A DNA stretch of 64,000 bases from Rehmannia glutinosa. Its lineage: Eukaryota > Streptophyta > Magnoliopsida > Lamiales > Orobanchaceae. This document shows positions 1 to 12,336 of the stretch, one piece after another. The first letter of the stretch is position 1. Every line of letters starts with the position of its first letter. The position numbers and the translations under genes are program-made. The stretch is from assembly GCA_016081115.2 (NCBI GenBank), contig JABTTQ020001787.1, forward strand, positions 186,001 through 250,000, read 5' to 3'. The notes beneath the pieces are model-generated. The model was not told where the DNA came from, made no database searches, and was given only the letters and a program-made list of their open reading frames with translations.

Positions 1-41
<41 letters not shown>
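1..41. repeat. (TAA)n microsatellite
   Basis: A run of about 12 TAA units opens the window. It is a simple repeat just outside the LINE-A insertion, with no associated gene. Confidence 0.95.
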
Positions 42-44
<3 letters not shown>

Positions 45-636
45 CCTCTTTTTCAAAATTATTTTCCAACCTAAAAGGCACTTTCTAATTAAAAACTTTT
101 TCTGACTTTTTTTTCCCTAATGATAAAGATATATTTTTGGTTTGGCTATTGAGTCCTAAGACTCTCTCCTAGAGATGAGTCTTGAGAGAATTGTCTTGGG
201 TTTCCCAAGAACTTGTTCCCACTAAACTCATGCTTGTCCCCCACGCCCTCCAACCCCATACCTCTTCCATTCCCACCTTTTGTCTTTTCTTCTTCATCAT
301 TTTCCCGTCAACCTAGGTTGTCCCGTCGCCGGCAGCCGAGCAAACTTCGATCTCGATCATACTCCGCAGATCCGACCTCACAACTCTTCTCACTTTCATA
401 ACTTGCGATTCAGTCCCCCTATAACTATTTTCTGTTTTTCTTTCTTTTCTCCCCTCCCATTTTTCTTTTCCCTTTTTTTTTTTTCTTTTTACCCGGTTTC
501 TGTTCTCTTATTTTTATTTTGCTTTGGTGGTTTCTTGCAGATCTCGGCCGCTTGCCATCGCTCGTCAAAAATTCAGCCATCTTCCACAAACCCGCACTCG
601 ATCTCGACAAAGGGTTTTTCGACATCTCCTCGTTGC

Positions 637-2236
637 ATGGCGGAGGACTTGAGCGCTCTTTATTCACGGCTCTCTCTTGGAGCAAAGGAGGCTGCCCCTT
701 TATCAACGGATGGTATTTCTTGTGACCAGCCAGATATCTCTCTCGGTTTGGTTGGCAAAATATGGCTCCTCGGGTCATCGTTTTGATCAAGTATCCTCTT
801 TATACAAACGTATTTGGAACCCGAAAGGCCCCTTCACATGCAAACCCTTGGCCGACAATGTCTTCTATTTCTCCTTTGGATCGGTTGCGGATAAGAAAAG
901 AGTTTTAATGGGCGCCCATGGCTTTTTGACAAATACCGCTTGTTCTCAGGATGCCTCAAGTGACATGGTTTCTTGAATCAATATTTTGACGTGCCCATTT
1001 TGGATACAACTTCACGATCTTCCGTTGGGTTTATTATCAAAAAAATTTGCAGTATACGCTGGGAATTATATTGGAAAATTCCGACGTTCACACGGATGCT
1101 ACGGGTTCCGTTATCGGGAAATTTCGCGTATAAAGGTCGAGATAAATATTGAGAAGCCGTTATGCGGGTTATTCAATGGATGATAAATTCCAAAATCGCC
1201 TCATCATTCTTAAATATGAACGTCTTCCCGACTTTTGTTTCCATTGCGGAAAAGTGGGGCATATCCTAAGGAATGCGATGATTATGCGCTCTCCGCCCGA
1301 CGATCACTCCTTATTTCACCCAGAATCGGCCGTGCAACATCGCCCTCGAATCCGTTCTCCTCGAATCGCCAATCTTTTGACGGTCCGGATACCTCTCATA
1401 ATCAAAATTCCTCTTGATTAAACATACTCCATCTCATGATACATCAAAACCGACCGGACAATAACTCTCATCACCCCTGGATGCTCCACCAAAATCTCGA
1501 CCCCATGCACTCTTCTTATCTCATACACATATTGACTCTGTTGCTCCTACATACACCTCTCGCTATAATCATCCATCCTACTGTCCATCCTCTTACCTCA
1601 AATAATAAACCCCCCAAACCTCTTTCTCCATCAAACCCGTGCCCAAACTCCAACATTATCCACTCACACACAACCTCATATAATAACACTCCACCTTCTA
1701 GCCAAACTCATATTTTTCCATTCCTTGCTCTACCACCCCCAAATCCGTCTTCACAAACTACCAATATAATCACAACCACTATATCCCATAATGGCCCAAG
1801 CAGCTCCCTCACAGCATCTACCTCCTCGCCTCCTTCAAATGTCACCCTATCCCCCATTCCTCATCAGACTTCGGACCAAGCCGACTCATCTCCCCATATT
1901 CCCGTTCCTTCTAGCCATTTCCTCGTAAATATTCCCATACATATGAACACCCCGACCAAAAAACTTACTCGGAAATTCATTAAAGCCAAAAATCGCCTCT
2001 CTCAAATCCCCCTCACCGATATCCCTCTCCCTGAATTGGGAGCTAAACGCAAACTTCATCTTTTCAATCTTGAAAATGCTGACCTTCAAATTGTTCCAGT
2101 TGAAGCCCTTGGCAAAAAATCCAAATCTTCTGAGACAACATCAATTGACTCTGAGATGTTTTCTATAAATACTCATGATGAGTCCGCACCAATGGCGGAG
2201 GCCGAGCTTGCGAGCCGGTCCCGCCAAGAACAATGA
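637..2236 (+). pseudogene. LINE-A ORF1 (gag-like RNA-binding protein), frameshifted
   Basis: The likely start is the ATG at 637 (MAEDLSALYSRL...). The N-terminal part resembles DUF4283 gag-like proteins of plant LINEs. The reading frame changes several times (near 770 and 980). A CCHC zinc knuckle lies at about 1235-1275: CFHCGKVGH is in one frame and the final KEC in the next, so a small indel splits it. From about 1436 the frame is open again and encodes a Pro/Ser/Thr/His-rich linker ending in SRQEQ and a TGA at 2234-2236. The product would bind LINE RNA. The stop overlaps the ORF2 start as ATGA. Confidence 0.8.
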
Positions 2237-5200
2237 GGCTTCTCAGTTGGAACTGTCGAGGGCTTGGGAACCCTCGAACAGTTCAAGAACTTCGCGAACT
2301 CATTCGCGACAAGTCCCCACTCTTGGTTTTCCTCTGCGAGACCAAGCTTAGCGCTCAAGATTTTGAAAAATTCAGAAATTCTTTGGGTTTCTTTGGTGTG
2401 TGCCCCCGAAAGAAATGGCCGGTCCGGAGGTCTTGGTTTTCTTTGGCGCCGAAATATTGATGTTACGTTTCGGGGTTTTAATGACCGCTTTATCGATGTT
2501 AATGTGAATTTTCATGGAAAATCATTTCGGGCTACTGGTGTTTATGGGCAGCCGGAGGTTGCCCTTCGGCGGTCTTTTTGGAATAATTTTAAAAATCTAT
2601 ACTCCGCATCAAATGAGCCGTGGATATGTATTGGAGATTTTAATGAAGTCTTAATGCAAAAAGAATTCTCGCTTTTCGCACCGCGCACCATGGCAAATAT
2701 CCCTCTTTCGTGAAGCCATCGATTTCTGTAATCTTAGTGATATGGGTTTTATTGGCCCTCGTTTTACTTGGAGTCGTCTTTCCGTCCACCCTTACACGCA
2801 ACGTGGTAGACTCGACCGCTCACTTTGTAACCCATCTTTCCGCTCCTTATTTCCCCGCCATAAAATCATAAACATCCCCTCCTTCACATCCGATCACTCT
2901 TCCATTCTTGCCCATTTCGAGCTGCTTCTCCACTGCACCATCACCGTCCAAAGAGAAAACCCCATCGATTTGAATCCTACTGGATAAAAAGTTCTGATTG
3001 TCGCAAGCTTATTGAAGAAGAATGGTCGATTTCAGTAGGTGATCTGAACTCAAAGATGCACCATTGTCTCATGGGTTTAATTCGTTGGAATCGTTCTACC
3101 TTTGGTGATTTAACTGAGAAAATAAAGAACTTAAGAACTGATATTTCAACCCTCGAAAAGGGTATTATTTCAGTCGCTGTCCACGAACGACTCCGTGATC
3201 TCCATAAACAACTTGATTTGCTTCTTGAGTTGAACGATTTAAAATGGAAGCAACGTGCAAAGCAACATTGGTACAAAAATGGAGACCGAAATACATCATA
3301 TTTTCACGCGTACGCCTCTAAACGGAGAGAGATTAACCATATTGATTCATTGAAAGATGACCAGGGGCATGAGTTTACGGATTCAGCGGACTTGGAGAAA
3401 TTAATTATTCAAGACTTTGAAAATATTTTCTCATCTGTCTCTCCATCGCAACAGATATCCGTCGTGCACTTTTAAGAGTTCGACCTCGGGTTACTACGGA
3501 AATGGCGAATTGTTTGACGGCACCATACACAAATTTGAGATTACTAGAGTCGTCAAACAAATGCACCCCCTACAAATCGCCTTGGTCCCGACGGTATGAG
3601 CCCTATCTTTTTCCAAAAATTTTGGTCGATTGTCGTAACGATGTTTCGTTTCGTGCTTTCGTTTCTTAATAATAAGAAACTCTTTTCTCGACATGAATTT
3701 TACCCATGTTGTGCTCATTCCTAAAGTAAAAAAACCCGAGTTAGTGTCTCAATTTCGCCCTATTAGTCTTTGCAATGTTGTCTACCGCATTGCCTCTAAA
3801 GTCATCTCAAATCGCATGCACCCTATTTTAAACTCAGTTATTTCCGAAACCCAATCCTCCTTTCTTCCTAATCGACTTATCACAGACAATATTCTTGTCG
3901 CCTATGAATTGCATCACTCTATGAAAAATCGTAAGATAGGAAAATTGGGTCACATGTCATTAAAACTTGATATGAGTAAGGTGTTTGATAGGGTTGAGTG
4001 GTCATTTATTTATGCGGTTCTAGACGACCGGGCTTTCCATCCGATTTTGTGCGAGTTGATTAAATGTTGTATATCCACAACCTCTTTTTCTTTCTTACTA
4101 AATGGAAACCAAATCGGTCGGTTACTCCCCATAGGGGATTCGCGCCAAGGCGATCCCATCTCACCTTACCTTTTTATAATTTGCGCCGAAGTTTTTTCTT
4201 GTATTTTGCAGGATCTTCAGGCTGCTGGAAAAATCCATGGCATCAGGATAAATAGGCATGCTCCGAGTATATCACACCTATTTTTTGCAGATGATACTTT
4301 GCTCTTTGGAAACGCTACCATTGCAGAAGCTCAACATTTGCGATTTGCTATTGACTTATTCGAGAGAGCTTGGGGCGGATAAACCATGATAAATCGGGGA
4401 GTCCTCTTTAGTCCCAATACAAACCGGGCCTAGCTCGACATATATCAAACATTCTTGGTATCCCAATTGTGGACTCGCATGGAAAATATCTCGGCCTTCC
4501 GTCCATCATTGGTAAGAATAAACGGGATGTGTTCTCTTGTCTCCAAGATCGAGTTTGGAAACGCATTGCGGGGTGGAAAGAAAATCATTATCTCAAGCCG
4601 GTCGTGATATTCTCGTGGAAAACAGCTTATCCAGGCTATTCCTACATATGCTATGTCTTGCTTCCGTATTCCTGATTCGATTCTTGAAAAAATTCAGTCC
4701 ATGGCGTCAAATTACTTTTGGAGTGGCTCGGGTGATGGAAAAAAAATTCACTGGCTTTCATGGAAAAAAATCGCACAAAAAAAGGATTTTGGTGGTCTCG
4801 GCTTTCGGCATCTTCGAGCTTTCAACTTAGCGCTCCTTGCAAAACAGGCATGGCGACTAGTTACTCGGCCTGCTTCTCTTCTTGCCCGACTTCTTCGAGC
4901 TAAGTATTTCCCGAGTGGGGATTTCTTCAACGCTCAACTTGGATCCCGACCCTCGTGGAGCTGGCGCAGTATCCTCGAAAGTCGCCCGATCATCTCTGTT
5001 GGAGCTCGACGCCTTATCCGTTCTGGTACCACCACACGCATTTGGCTAGATCCTTGGCTCCCTCGCAGCGGAAATTTTTTTGCTCATCCCCTTGGCCCCA
5101 TTAATAACCTCAGCGCTACAGTGAGCTCGCTCATTGACATTGAGCATTCTTGCTGGAAGGGGGATATTATTCGTACCTTATTTAACCCAGATGAGGCGTC

Positions 5201-6330
5201 CCTTATTCAATCCATGCCTATTGGTGCTTGTCAGTCAGCGGACTTATGGTGTTGGCATCCGAACAAAAATGGTAAATTTTCCGTAAAATCCGCGTATCAC
5301 ACAATTTTAACATCTTGCTCCCAGTTATTTGATATCCACACTTCTACTCCGTCGAGTTCTTCTCCTAACCCGGTGTGGAAGAAAATTTGGAGTTTGCAAG
5401 TTCCACCCCGTTTCAAACTATTTGCTTGGAGATGTTCGTCGGAGGCCTTATCCACCGTTGATCTTCTTGCAAAACACCACATATTTTCGTCGGATCTTTG
5501 CCCGTTTTGCTCCTCCGCTGAAGACGCTAATCATATTTTCTTCTACTGTCACTTTGCGAAAATGGTTTGGAATTGTTCGGGCCTGTCCGAGGTTGTTCTC
5601 CAATTTTCGCAATCAAGTTTCTCAGCTTGGTACCAGGATGTTGTTCTTCACTCTCCTCCGGAGGTTCGAAATCTCTTTGTCGTGCTCTCTTGTTTGATTT
5701 GGTATCACCGAAACAAAAGAAAATTCGAAGGTGCTCCCTTAGACCCAATCTCTGTTGTCATGGCCGCAAATAACATAATGCATGAATTTTGCCATCTTTG
5801 TTTGTACCACGATATGCTTTACGCTAACTTACCTCAATCCATGCAACCATCCCCATTGAATTACTTCCTCGTGTGTGCTTTGATGGGGCAATTTCCACCC
5901 AGGCCCGTTGTTGTGGAATTGGGGTTGCTGTTTTTGATGCTCAAGGTATATTTGTTGAAGGATTCTCAAAAAAGGTTACGAGTATTGTTGATCCTGAGAT
6001 TGCGGAATGTTTGGCCCTTAAAGAGGCTCTCCGTCTTGCTTTGAAAAAATTGAACATCGGCCCCATCTCAATCTTTGGTGATGCGCATGCGCAAGTGGTC
6101 CTCACGCCAACGATCAAAGCTTGATTCTGCGGCATCCTCGGGCATTCTTCAGGATATATTTTTCTCTAAAAAACTAGTGCATATTAAGGGTATTTTTGGT
6201 TTCGCAGGTCCTTTAATTTCGTCGCTCATTTTTTAGCAAACTATGCGAAATTTATGGTGTCGGATTTCTACTCGGGATCATCTCCGGAGCCTTTTTGTCA
6301 ATCTTTGGACGATTTCAAGATATTTAAATA
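2233..6330 (+). pseudogene. LINE-A ORF2 (endonuclease, reverse transcriptase, RNase H), decayed
   Basis: The start ATG at 2233 gives MRLLSWNCRGLG, the N-terminus of an APE-type endonuclease. Further endonuclease motifs follow: WICIGDFNEV near 2620-2650 and SDHSSI near 2890. The reverse transcriptase is most intact at 3693-4382, with IPKVKKP, FRPISLCN, SLKLDMSKVFDRVEW, RQGDP and the catalytic FADD at 4284-4295. A zf-RVT domain (VWKKIWSLQVPPRFKLFAWR, then C-x2-C and H-x4-C type pairs) lies at 5373-5570. RNase H follows in another frame from about 5870, with CFDGA, AECLALKEAL and FGDA supplying the acidic residues and RSFNFVAHFLANYA near its end. Several frameshifts and stops (about 2460, 2713, 3475, 4382) break the frame. 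Confidence 0.88.
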
Positions 6331-6379
6331 TGAATATTGCCCTTTTTCCCTCAAAAAAAAAAAAATAAAGATATATTTT

Positions 6380-7300
6380 ATCAAGTTAATGGTCACTACT
6401 AATCTATATTAATATAATTGACTTTTTAATTTTTGTGTACATATTGAAATTAAGGAAAAATATAAGCGTAAGTTGACGAAATTTAATTTTCTATATAACT
6501 TTGTTTGATTTTGTAACCGATTCAATCATACATTCTATTCAATTTAGTAAAATACGGCTTAAATTGGCTACATGATGAAAAAAACTTATGAAACTAAAAT
6601 CAAGACTAGATCTTGATAACAATCACAAATAAATGCCGATTATTTTTCCATAGAGTATTATTTAAATCTCAAAACGTTTATTGATTCTAATCAATTCCGA
6701 TAATAGGGTTCAAATTAACAACGTGACTATTAAAATTCTTCAAATTACATAATCACCATTTATATGTGTTGTTTTCCATATATATATATAGATTGTAATA
6801 AATTGATTATGCTAATCACAATTAAATGTTAAAAATGAATAAAATTCGTATGAAAGCGATCAAAAGACTAGTATGCGGAATTAACAAAATCATTTAAATT
6901 GGGAATGCTTTTTTTTTTTTTTTCGGTAATAAGAAATATTCCATAATAGTTATTATATGTTGTTGAAATATCTAATCGATACATAACAATTTATATTATG
7001 TCTCTACTTTAACCTTTTGAATACTTTAAATATTTAAATACAAAAAAATTCATGTGAAAGTACATTTCGATAATTTTCTAACAATATATGATAAACATGT
7101 GTCAAAGTTTGATAAGATAGAATCTTAATCATATAAAGTAAGTATTTCAAAACAAGTCATAGTAGTTAAATAACACGAGATTATAAATGAGATTATATAT
7201 AAACGTAACTCTTGATTATATATATTTTATTTTATATAAAATAACATAATATTATATTATATTTATTCTTAAAAATCGAATATCTTCGTAAAATTATTAG
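6380..7300. other. AT-rich intergenic DNA, no gene seen
   Basis: Very AT-rich sequence with many stops in all frames. The only pattern noted is a loose similarity between about 7105-7145 and 7870-7910 (both contain GATAAGATAGAAT followed by TATAAAGT). No domain, RNA gene or clear element ends were recognised. Confidence 0.6.
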
Positions 7301-7697
7301 TGTTGGAAAAATACTTTAATAAAACCCTAAATGTATTCCCAATGACACAAAACTTTTTTTGGTGGAGGCAAAACAACATTTAATAATTAATATATGATTC
7401 GGTTTATATATTGGAATAGTATTAATTGCCCAATGGGCTATTAATGGAATAACCCGATCCTAAAAGAGTTGGATCGACCCATATGTCAATTTCTCCTACA
7501 CTACTCACGAGGCCCATCACCCAGGTATAAAAAGGTTCATTCTCTTTATTTGTAAGTTATTTGAATCATAATTAAACTTAAACATTAATTGAAGATCGTT
7601 TACTATCTTAATTTTCTCTCGATCATTGTCTTTGACTTGAACATCGGAGGGCCTCCCTGGGACAACTCCGGACCCCTCTAACATTTGCGTGTGTGCA
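7301..7697 (+). repeat. Possible solo LTR of a Ty3/gypsy-type element
   Basis: The segment starts TGTTGG and ends TGCA near 7697. It holds a TATA box (TATAAAAAG at 7526-7534) preceded by GGCCCATCACCCAGG, and a downstream TTGACTTGAACATCGGAGGG stretch. That promoter-then-CGGAGGG layout is familiar from many dicot gypsy LTRs. No TSD or second LTR was found, so the ends are tentative. Confidence 0.4.
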
Positions 7698-7978
7698 AAC
7701 AAGTTCCCAATTGAAAAATTTTCAAGCTCACGGAGAAAAAGACTTGGAAGACTTCCCCCTTTGGGAAGAAAAAGACTTTGACTTTTTTCAGAATTCTTGA
7801 CTTGGAGTGATTTGCCCTAAAAAACAACATCACTTTTTAGATATATCTCATATGCATATATAATTTTTTTTTGATAAGATAGAATTTTAATATTATAAAG
7901 TTAGTAATCTTCAGGTAATTATACATTACATGTTAATAAGGTTTTTAATAATACTTTTCTAAAAAAAATATAAAATTT

Positions 7979-8280
7979 CATATTGAAATCTATATATTAG
8001 CAAGAAAGATCTTTTGCCCACCATCGACATTGTTTAACATGTCTATATTTATTTTATATGCAAAACTATATATATGAGAATGATCTTCAACCGCCGGTAC
8101 AACTTCATTGTGTTTTCTTTATGTTATATATAAATCTATGTATACAAGAATGATCTTCCATCCATTGTGAGTACATCTTAATGTGTCCAGTGTTTATGCT
8201 ACATTCAAATCTATATATACAGAAATTATCTCACGCTCATTGTCAACATAACTTATCCATTGTTGATGATGCATATTTTG
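7979..8280 (+). repeat. Degenerate minisatellite, about four ~75-bp units
   Basis: Four successive units share the order AAATCTATATATA..AGAA..ATCTT, then CCATY..TTGT, then a T/A-rich spacer with TGTTTATG-like sequence. Units begin near 7985, 8065, 8130 and 8207. Similarity between units is moderate, so this is an old tandem array. No ORF is associated. Confidence 0.5.
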
Positions 8281-8347
8281 TGGGACTGATCACCATCAAT
8301 ACGGGCTATTAAGTGCGGGTTGATATGAATACAAGTACCTGATTATT

Positions 8348-8530
8348 AGAGGTGTCAAAATAGTCCGGTTCGATGGTCGGCCCAATGGAAAGTCTGGGCT
8401 AGGATATAATTTGGAGGCCCAAAAGGAATCATGCCTATTTGGGCTGGCCCATTAAGCCAAATCGATCGGTTTGGTCATTTCATGTGTATTTTCATTGGGT
8501 GTGTCGGGCCAATCTAAAAAATAACGGCTA
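8348..8530. mobile_element. hAT-like non-autonomous element end (fragment)
   Basis: TAGAGGTGTCAAAATAG at 8348 resembles a hAT terminal inverted repeat, and the following sequence carries GGCCCA/GGGCTGGCCC motifs typical of small hAT-derived elements. The matching inverted end and an 8-bp TSD could not be found. Confidence 0.3.
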
Positions 8531-8805
8531 GATGTGTTTTCAACTCAACCATAGACAGAACTATGTTACCCAATGTCGGGGTACATGCCCCAACAATATT
8601 TTATATATTTTCTCTTTGACCCAGCATGACGACCCATTTAATTTTTTTCACATGTCATATGCATATGTACATTGGAATTTCGAATCAATGTTAATAAGTT
8701 TTTTTCCCCTGAATGCGATGGGTCAACATTTTTTTCCTATCATTTTATGATATATGGTCAACTAAGATGTTGAAATCAAACCACCGAAAATGTCATTTTA
8801 TTTAG

Positions 8806-8931
8806 GATGAAAATTTTGATCCTCAGTTTGAAAATATTCAGGGTCCGAAAAAGAGAAAGGAAGATTTGGATCTCGTTCAGTCCAAGAAGGTGGGAGTGGC
8901 CAACCTCAAATGGCCCCTATCTCCAAAATGA
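8806..8931 (+). pseudogene. LINE-B ORF1 C-terminal end
   Basis: An open frame without start, truncated by the element's 5' end, reads DENFDPQFENIQ then a basic GPKKRKEDLD segment and ends GVANLKWPLSPK with TGA at 8929-8931. Basic C-terminal tails are usual in plant LINE ORF1 proteins. The stop overlaps the ORF2 ATG at 8928-8930, the same ATGA layout as in LINE-A. Confidence 0.65.
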
Positions 8932-11900
8932 TGATTTCCTGGAATTGTAGAGGTCTGGGAGAGCCCTCTACGATTCCTCAAATCAATAGATGGGACAATG
9001 TTGGTGCGGTTGGTAAGAGTGTCAGTTTATTAGCCTTCCGGGATTCTAATGTCAGTGTGATTAATATTCATAAACAGTTGTTTTGTATGGAAATCAAGTA
9101 TGAGTTTCAAGGTGTTATTTTTTGGGTTATTTTTGTGTATATGAGTGTTGGTAGGGGATTAGGAGAGCACAATGAGATTATCTGGGGCAGGCTCTAGAGA
9201 AATGGGGTGATGATTAGATTATTGGTGGTGATTGGAATGATATCTCATGCGCTAGTGAGAAAAGAGGTGTGATTGAAAGAACGGTGAATAGTTGTCAAGG
9301 ATTCAAAAATTTCATCCGGGGTATGAATATGAAGAATATCAAGAGTGATGGATATCCATTTACGTGGGCCAATAATAGAGATGGGGAAGGATTTGTCGAG
9401 GAATGCTTAGACAAATTTTTTGCCTCACCCATTTGGTCCCTTAACCATCCGTTGGCTGTTGTTCAACATATTAATCGTCACTCTTCGGATCACATGCTTC
9501 TGGTTCTGAATTCTTGCCCAAAGGCCATCAAAAGCAAGCAAAGATTTTGTTTTGATAAGAGATGGATTAAAATGAGTGGGTTTCAGCAAACTATAGAGTC
9601 GGCTTGGAATTGTAATCAACGGGGTACTCCTATGTTCAAGCTTCAAGCTAAAATCAGAAACTGTAGAGTGGATGTGTTAAAATGGTGCAACGGTTATAAT
9701 CCAAATTCAGCAAAAAAAAATTCTAAAGATCAATCATTGATTGGGACGATCTTAAGGCAACCTCGGGGCGATAGGGATTGGAATGAATGGAACTTGTTGA
9801 AAATCAATCTCCATATTGCCTATGCTAATGAAGAGACTTATTGGAGGAATAAATCGAGGGTTCAATGGCTTCATGAGGGTGACAGAAACTTAAAATTTTT
9901 CCATGCTAGTGTGGTGCAAAGGCTATGGAGGAATGCTATCTTTCGGCTCACTGATAGCAATGGTCGCATTTGTGGCTCGAATGATAAGGTGGAGAAGGAG
10001 GTTGTGGATTTCTATAAGAATTTGTTTCAATCATCCGATGTTGCTTCGAATTCTCGAATCTTGGAAGGAATACATAGAACCATCGATGACTCGCAGCAGA
10101 GGATGTTAACTGGACCTGTGGAAGACTCTGAAATCAAAGGAGCCTTTTTATCTTCATCCTAATAAGGCTCCGGGACCCAACGTAATGACTCATCTCTTTT
10201 CCAAATGTATTGGTTGGTTATTTCTGCTGATATTTGTTTTGCTGTTAGGAATTTTTTTCTAGTTCTAAACTTCTTCGTAGTATTAACCATACCTTGATCA
10301 CTCTCATCCCTAAAGTGAAAAAGCCTACATCTATTTCCCATTACCGCCCCATCAGCTTGTGCAAAATTATTTATAAGATCATTTCCAAAATCCTTGCTAA
10401 TCGTATGAAACCTTGTCTATCTAAGTGTATCAATGAGTGTCAAACAGAATTTATACCTGGTAGAAACATCAGTGATAATATTGTTATGGTCCATGAGTGT
10501 TTTCATTTTTTACATAATCTGAGAAAAGGAAAGAAAGGTTTTATGGCTCTTAAACTCGATATGTCTAAAGCGTACGATAGAGTGGAGTGGGGTTTTTTTA
10601 TGAGTATTATGGAAAAAATTGGTTTTCCTATTTGTTTTCTTAGATGGATCTGGACTTGCATCTCTACTTCTTCTTTTTCCTTTTTGATTAATGGTCAGGC
10701 TCAAGGTTTTGTCCTTACTTCTAGAGGGATTCGCCAAGGAGATCCTCTCTCCCCCTTTCTTTTTATCATTATTTTTGAAGCATTCTCTAATTTGATCCTC
10801 CAAGCCAGATTCCAACATCACTTTTCGGGCATCAAAATATGCAAAAATAGCCCTGTCTTGTCCCATCTTTTCTTTGCTGATGATTCCTTTTTTTGCGAAA
10901 GCCACTCTTTCTAATTGATGAATATTGTTCAGCTTCACGACAACTCATTAATTTGGAGAAATCAGCTATCTTCTTTAATCATAATGTTTCAGCCGGGGAT
11001 TCTTCTAATATTGTGTGGTGTCTTGAATGGGATTCAAATCCAATCAAAAATAAAACATCTTGGTCTCCCCCTTCTTCTAGGAAGATCCAAGAAGGAAATC
11101 TTCGGGTATGTAATTGAGTATGCTAGGAAGTGAGTCTCTAACTGGAAAAATTCCTTTCTTAGTCAGGCTGGTAGAGAAATTCTAATTAAATCTGTCTTGA
11201 GTGCTCTTCCCACTTATATATATTATGTCTTATTATCGTCTCCCTCTTGGCATTTGTAAAGAATTGGCTGCTATCTCTTCGAGATTCTGGTGGGGTTCCC
11301 CTCTAGATGGTCAGAATAAAATCCATTGGCTTTGTTGGGATAAATTAACTATTCATAAAGAAGAAGGTGGATCAGGCTTTCAAGATATTAAAAGTTTTAA
11401 TGATTCTCTTATAGCTAAGCAAATGTGGAAACTTCTTACTCAACCAAATACCCTTTTGAGTCAGTTGATGAAAGTTAAATATTTCCCTCATGGTGGTCTG
11501 CTTAATGCGAAGGTTAAAGGGTCGGATTCGTGGATTTGGAAGAGCTGGAATCATGCTCTTTATGCTCTTAAAATTGGCCTTTTTTTCAAGATTGGTGATG
11601 GCAAAGCAGTGCGCATTTGGGATCACCCTTGGATCCCAGGCCTGCCCGCCTTCACCCCTGCCCCCCCATCCTTCTTCTAATAGCCACCTCATTTGGGTTA
11701 GTGAGCTTTTTGACTCCTCTGGTTGTGTGTGGAATTCTAATCTAATAAACCAGATCTTTAATGTCCTTGAAGCTCAAGCTATTCTTCCCATTCCCCTTAA
11801 CTCTCCTAGAAGCAAAGATAGGTTGATTTGGCTCCCCGGTCAAATGTCCTGGTAAGTTTCTGATCAATTCCTCCTATCAAACTATGTGGAAGGGCACTTG

Positions 11901-12336
11901 GAAGCTTCAAGTTAAAGGCAAAATTAAACATTTTCTTTGGAGGTGTTATCATGATATTCTCTCTTCGAAAGTGAACCTCTCTAGGAAAGGAATTAGTTTA
12001 GATACTCTTTGCCAGTTTTGTGGGGAGTCCGATGAAAACCTGGAGCACATATTATTTCATTGTGAGAGAGCTAAAATAGTGTGGAAATTGGCTCCTATAT
12101 CCTGGGAGTTTGAGCTAATGCATCTTTTACTTTCAAACAATGGTTGTGTTGTATTTCCAGGTCACGAGAAAAGATTTTTGGCATGAGAGAAACAACTCTC
12201 CTCGTATATTCTTTGGTGGCTATGGCGTACCAGAAACTTGTCTATCTTTGAAAATAAATGGCCATCAGCGAAGGATACTATAGATGGAGCTGTTTCTGAA
12301 TGGATCGAATATAGTAATGTTTTCAATTCTAAATAA
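8928..12336 (+). pseudogene. LINE-B ORF2 (endonuclease, reverse transcriptase, zf-RVT), decayed
   Basis: The start MMISWNCRGLGEPSTI at 8928 is the endonuclease N-terminus. A deletion follows within the next 60 codons, and the frame resumes at 9269 (KNIKSDGYPFTWANNRDG, RHSSDHMLL). The RT is open at 10294-10914 with IPKVKKP, YRPISLCK, ALKLDMSKAYDRVEW, RQGDPLSP and catalytic FADD at 10873-10884. Downstream pieces carry KIHWLCWDKL, the zf-RVT core at 11884-12090 (LWRCYHDIL, C-x2-C, HILFHCERAKIVW) and a C-terminal tail ending at TAA 12334-12336. Stops near 9197, 10162, 10914 and 11680 break it. Confidence 0.85.

Larger units (their letters stand above)
138..6364 (+). mobile_element. LINE-A: nearly full-length plant L1-type retrotransposon
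   Basis: The element is bounded by a perfect 15-bp target-site duplication, ATAAAGATATATTTT, at 123-137 and 6365-6379, and ends in an A-rich tail (about 6352-6365). Between the duplications lie a leader, an ORF1 relic with a DUF4283-type region and zinc knuckle, and an ORF2 relic with endonuclease, reverse transcriptase, zf-RVT and RNase H. This is the standard order of plant L1 elements that carry RNase H. The ~6.2 kb length suggests little or no 5' truncation. Frameshifts and stops in both ORFs make it non-autonomous today. Confidence 0.93.

Noticed and set aside
280..786. 168-codon open frame at the start of the window
   Set aside because: Its first part runs through the pyrimidine-rich LINE leader and is Phe/Ser/Pro low-complexity. 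Only the stretch from the ATG at 637 resembles LINE ORF1.
425..790. 121-codon minus-strand frame rich in Lys and Arg
   Set aside because: It is the complement of the pyrimidine-rich LINE leader; no domain and no homologue pattern.
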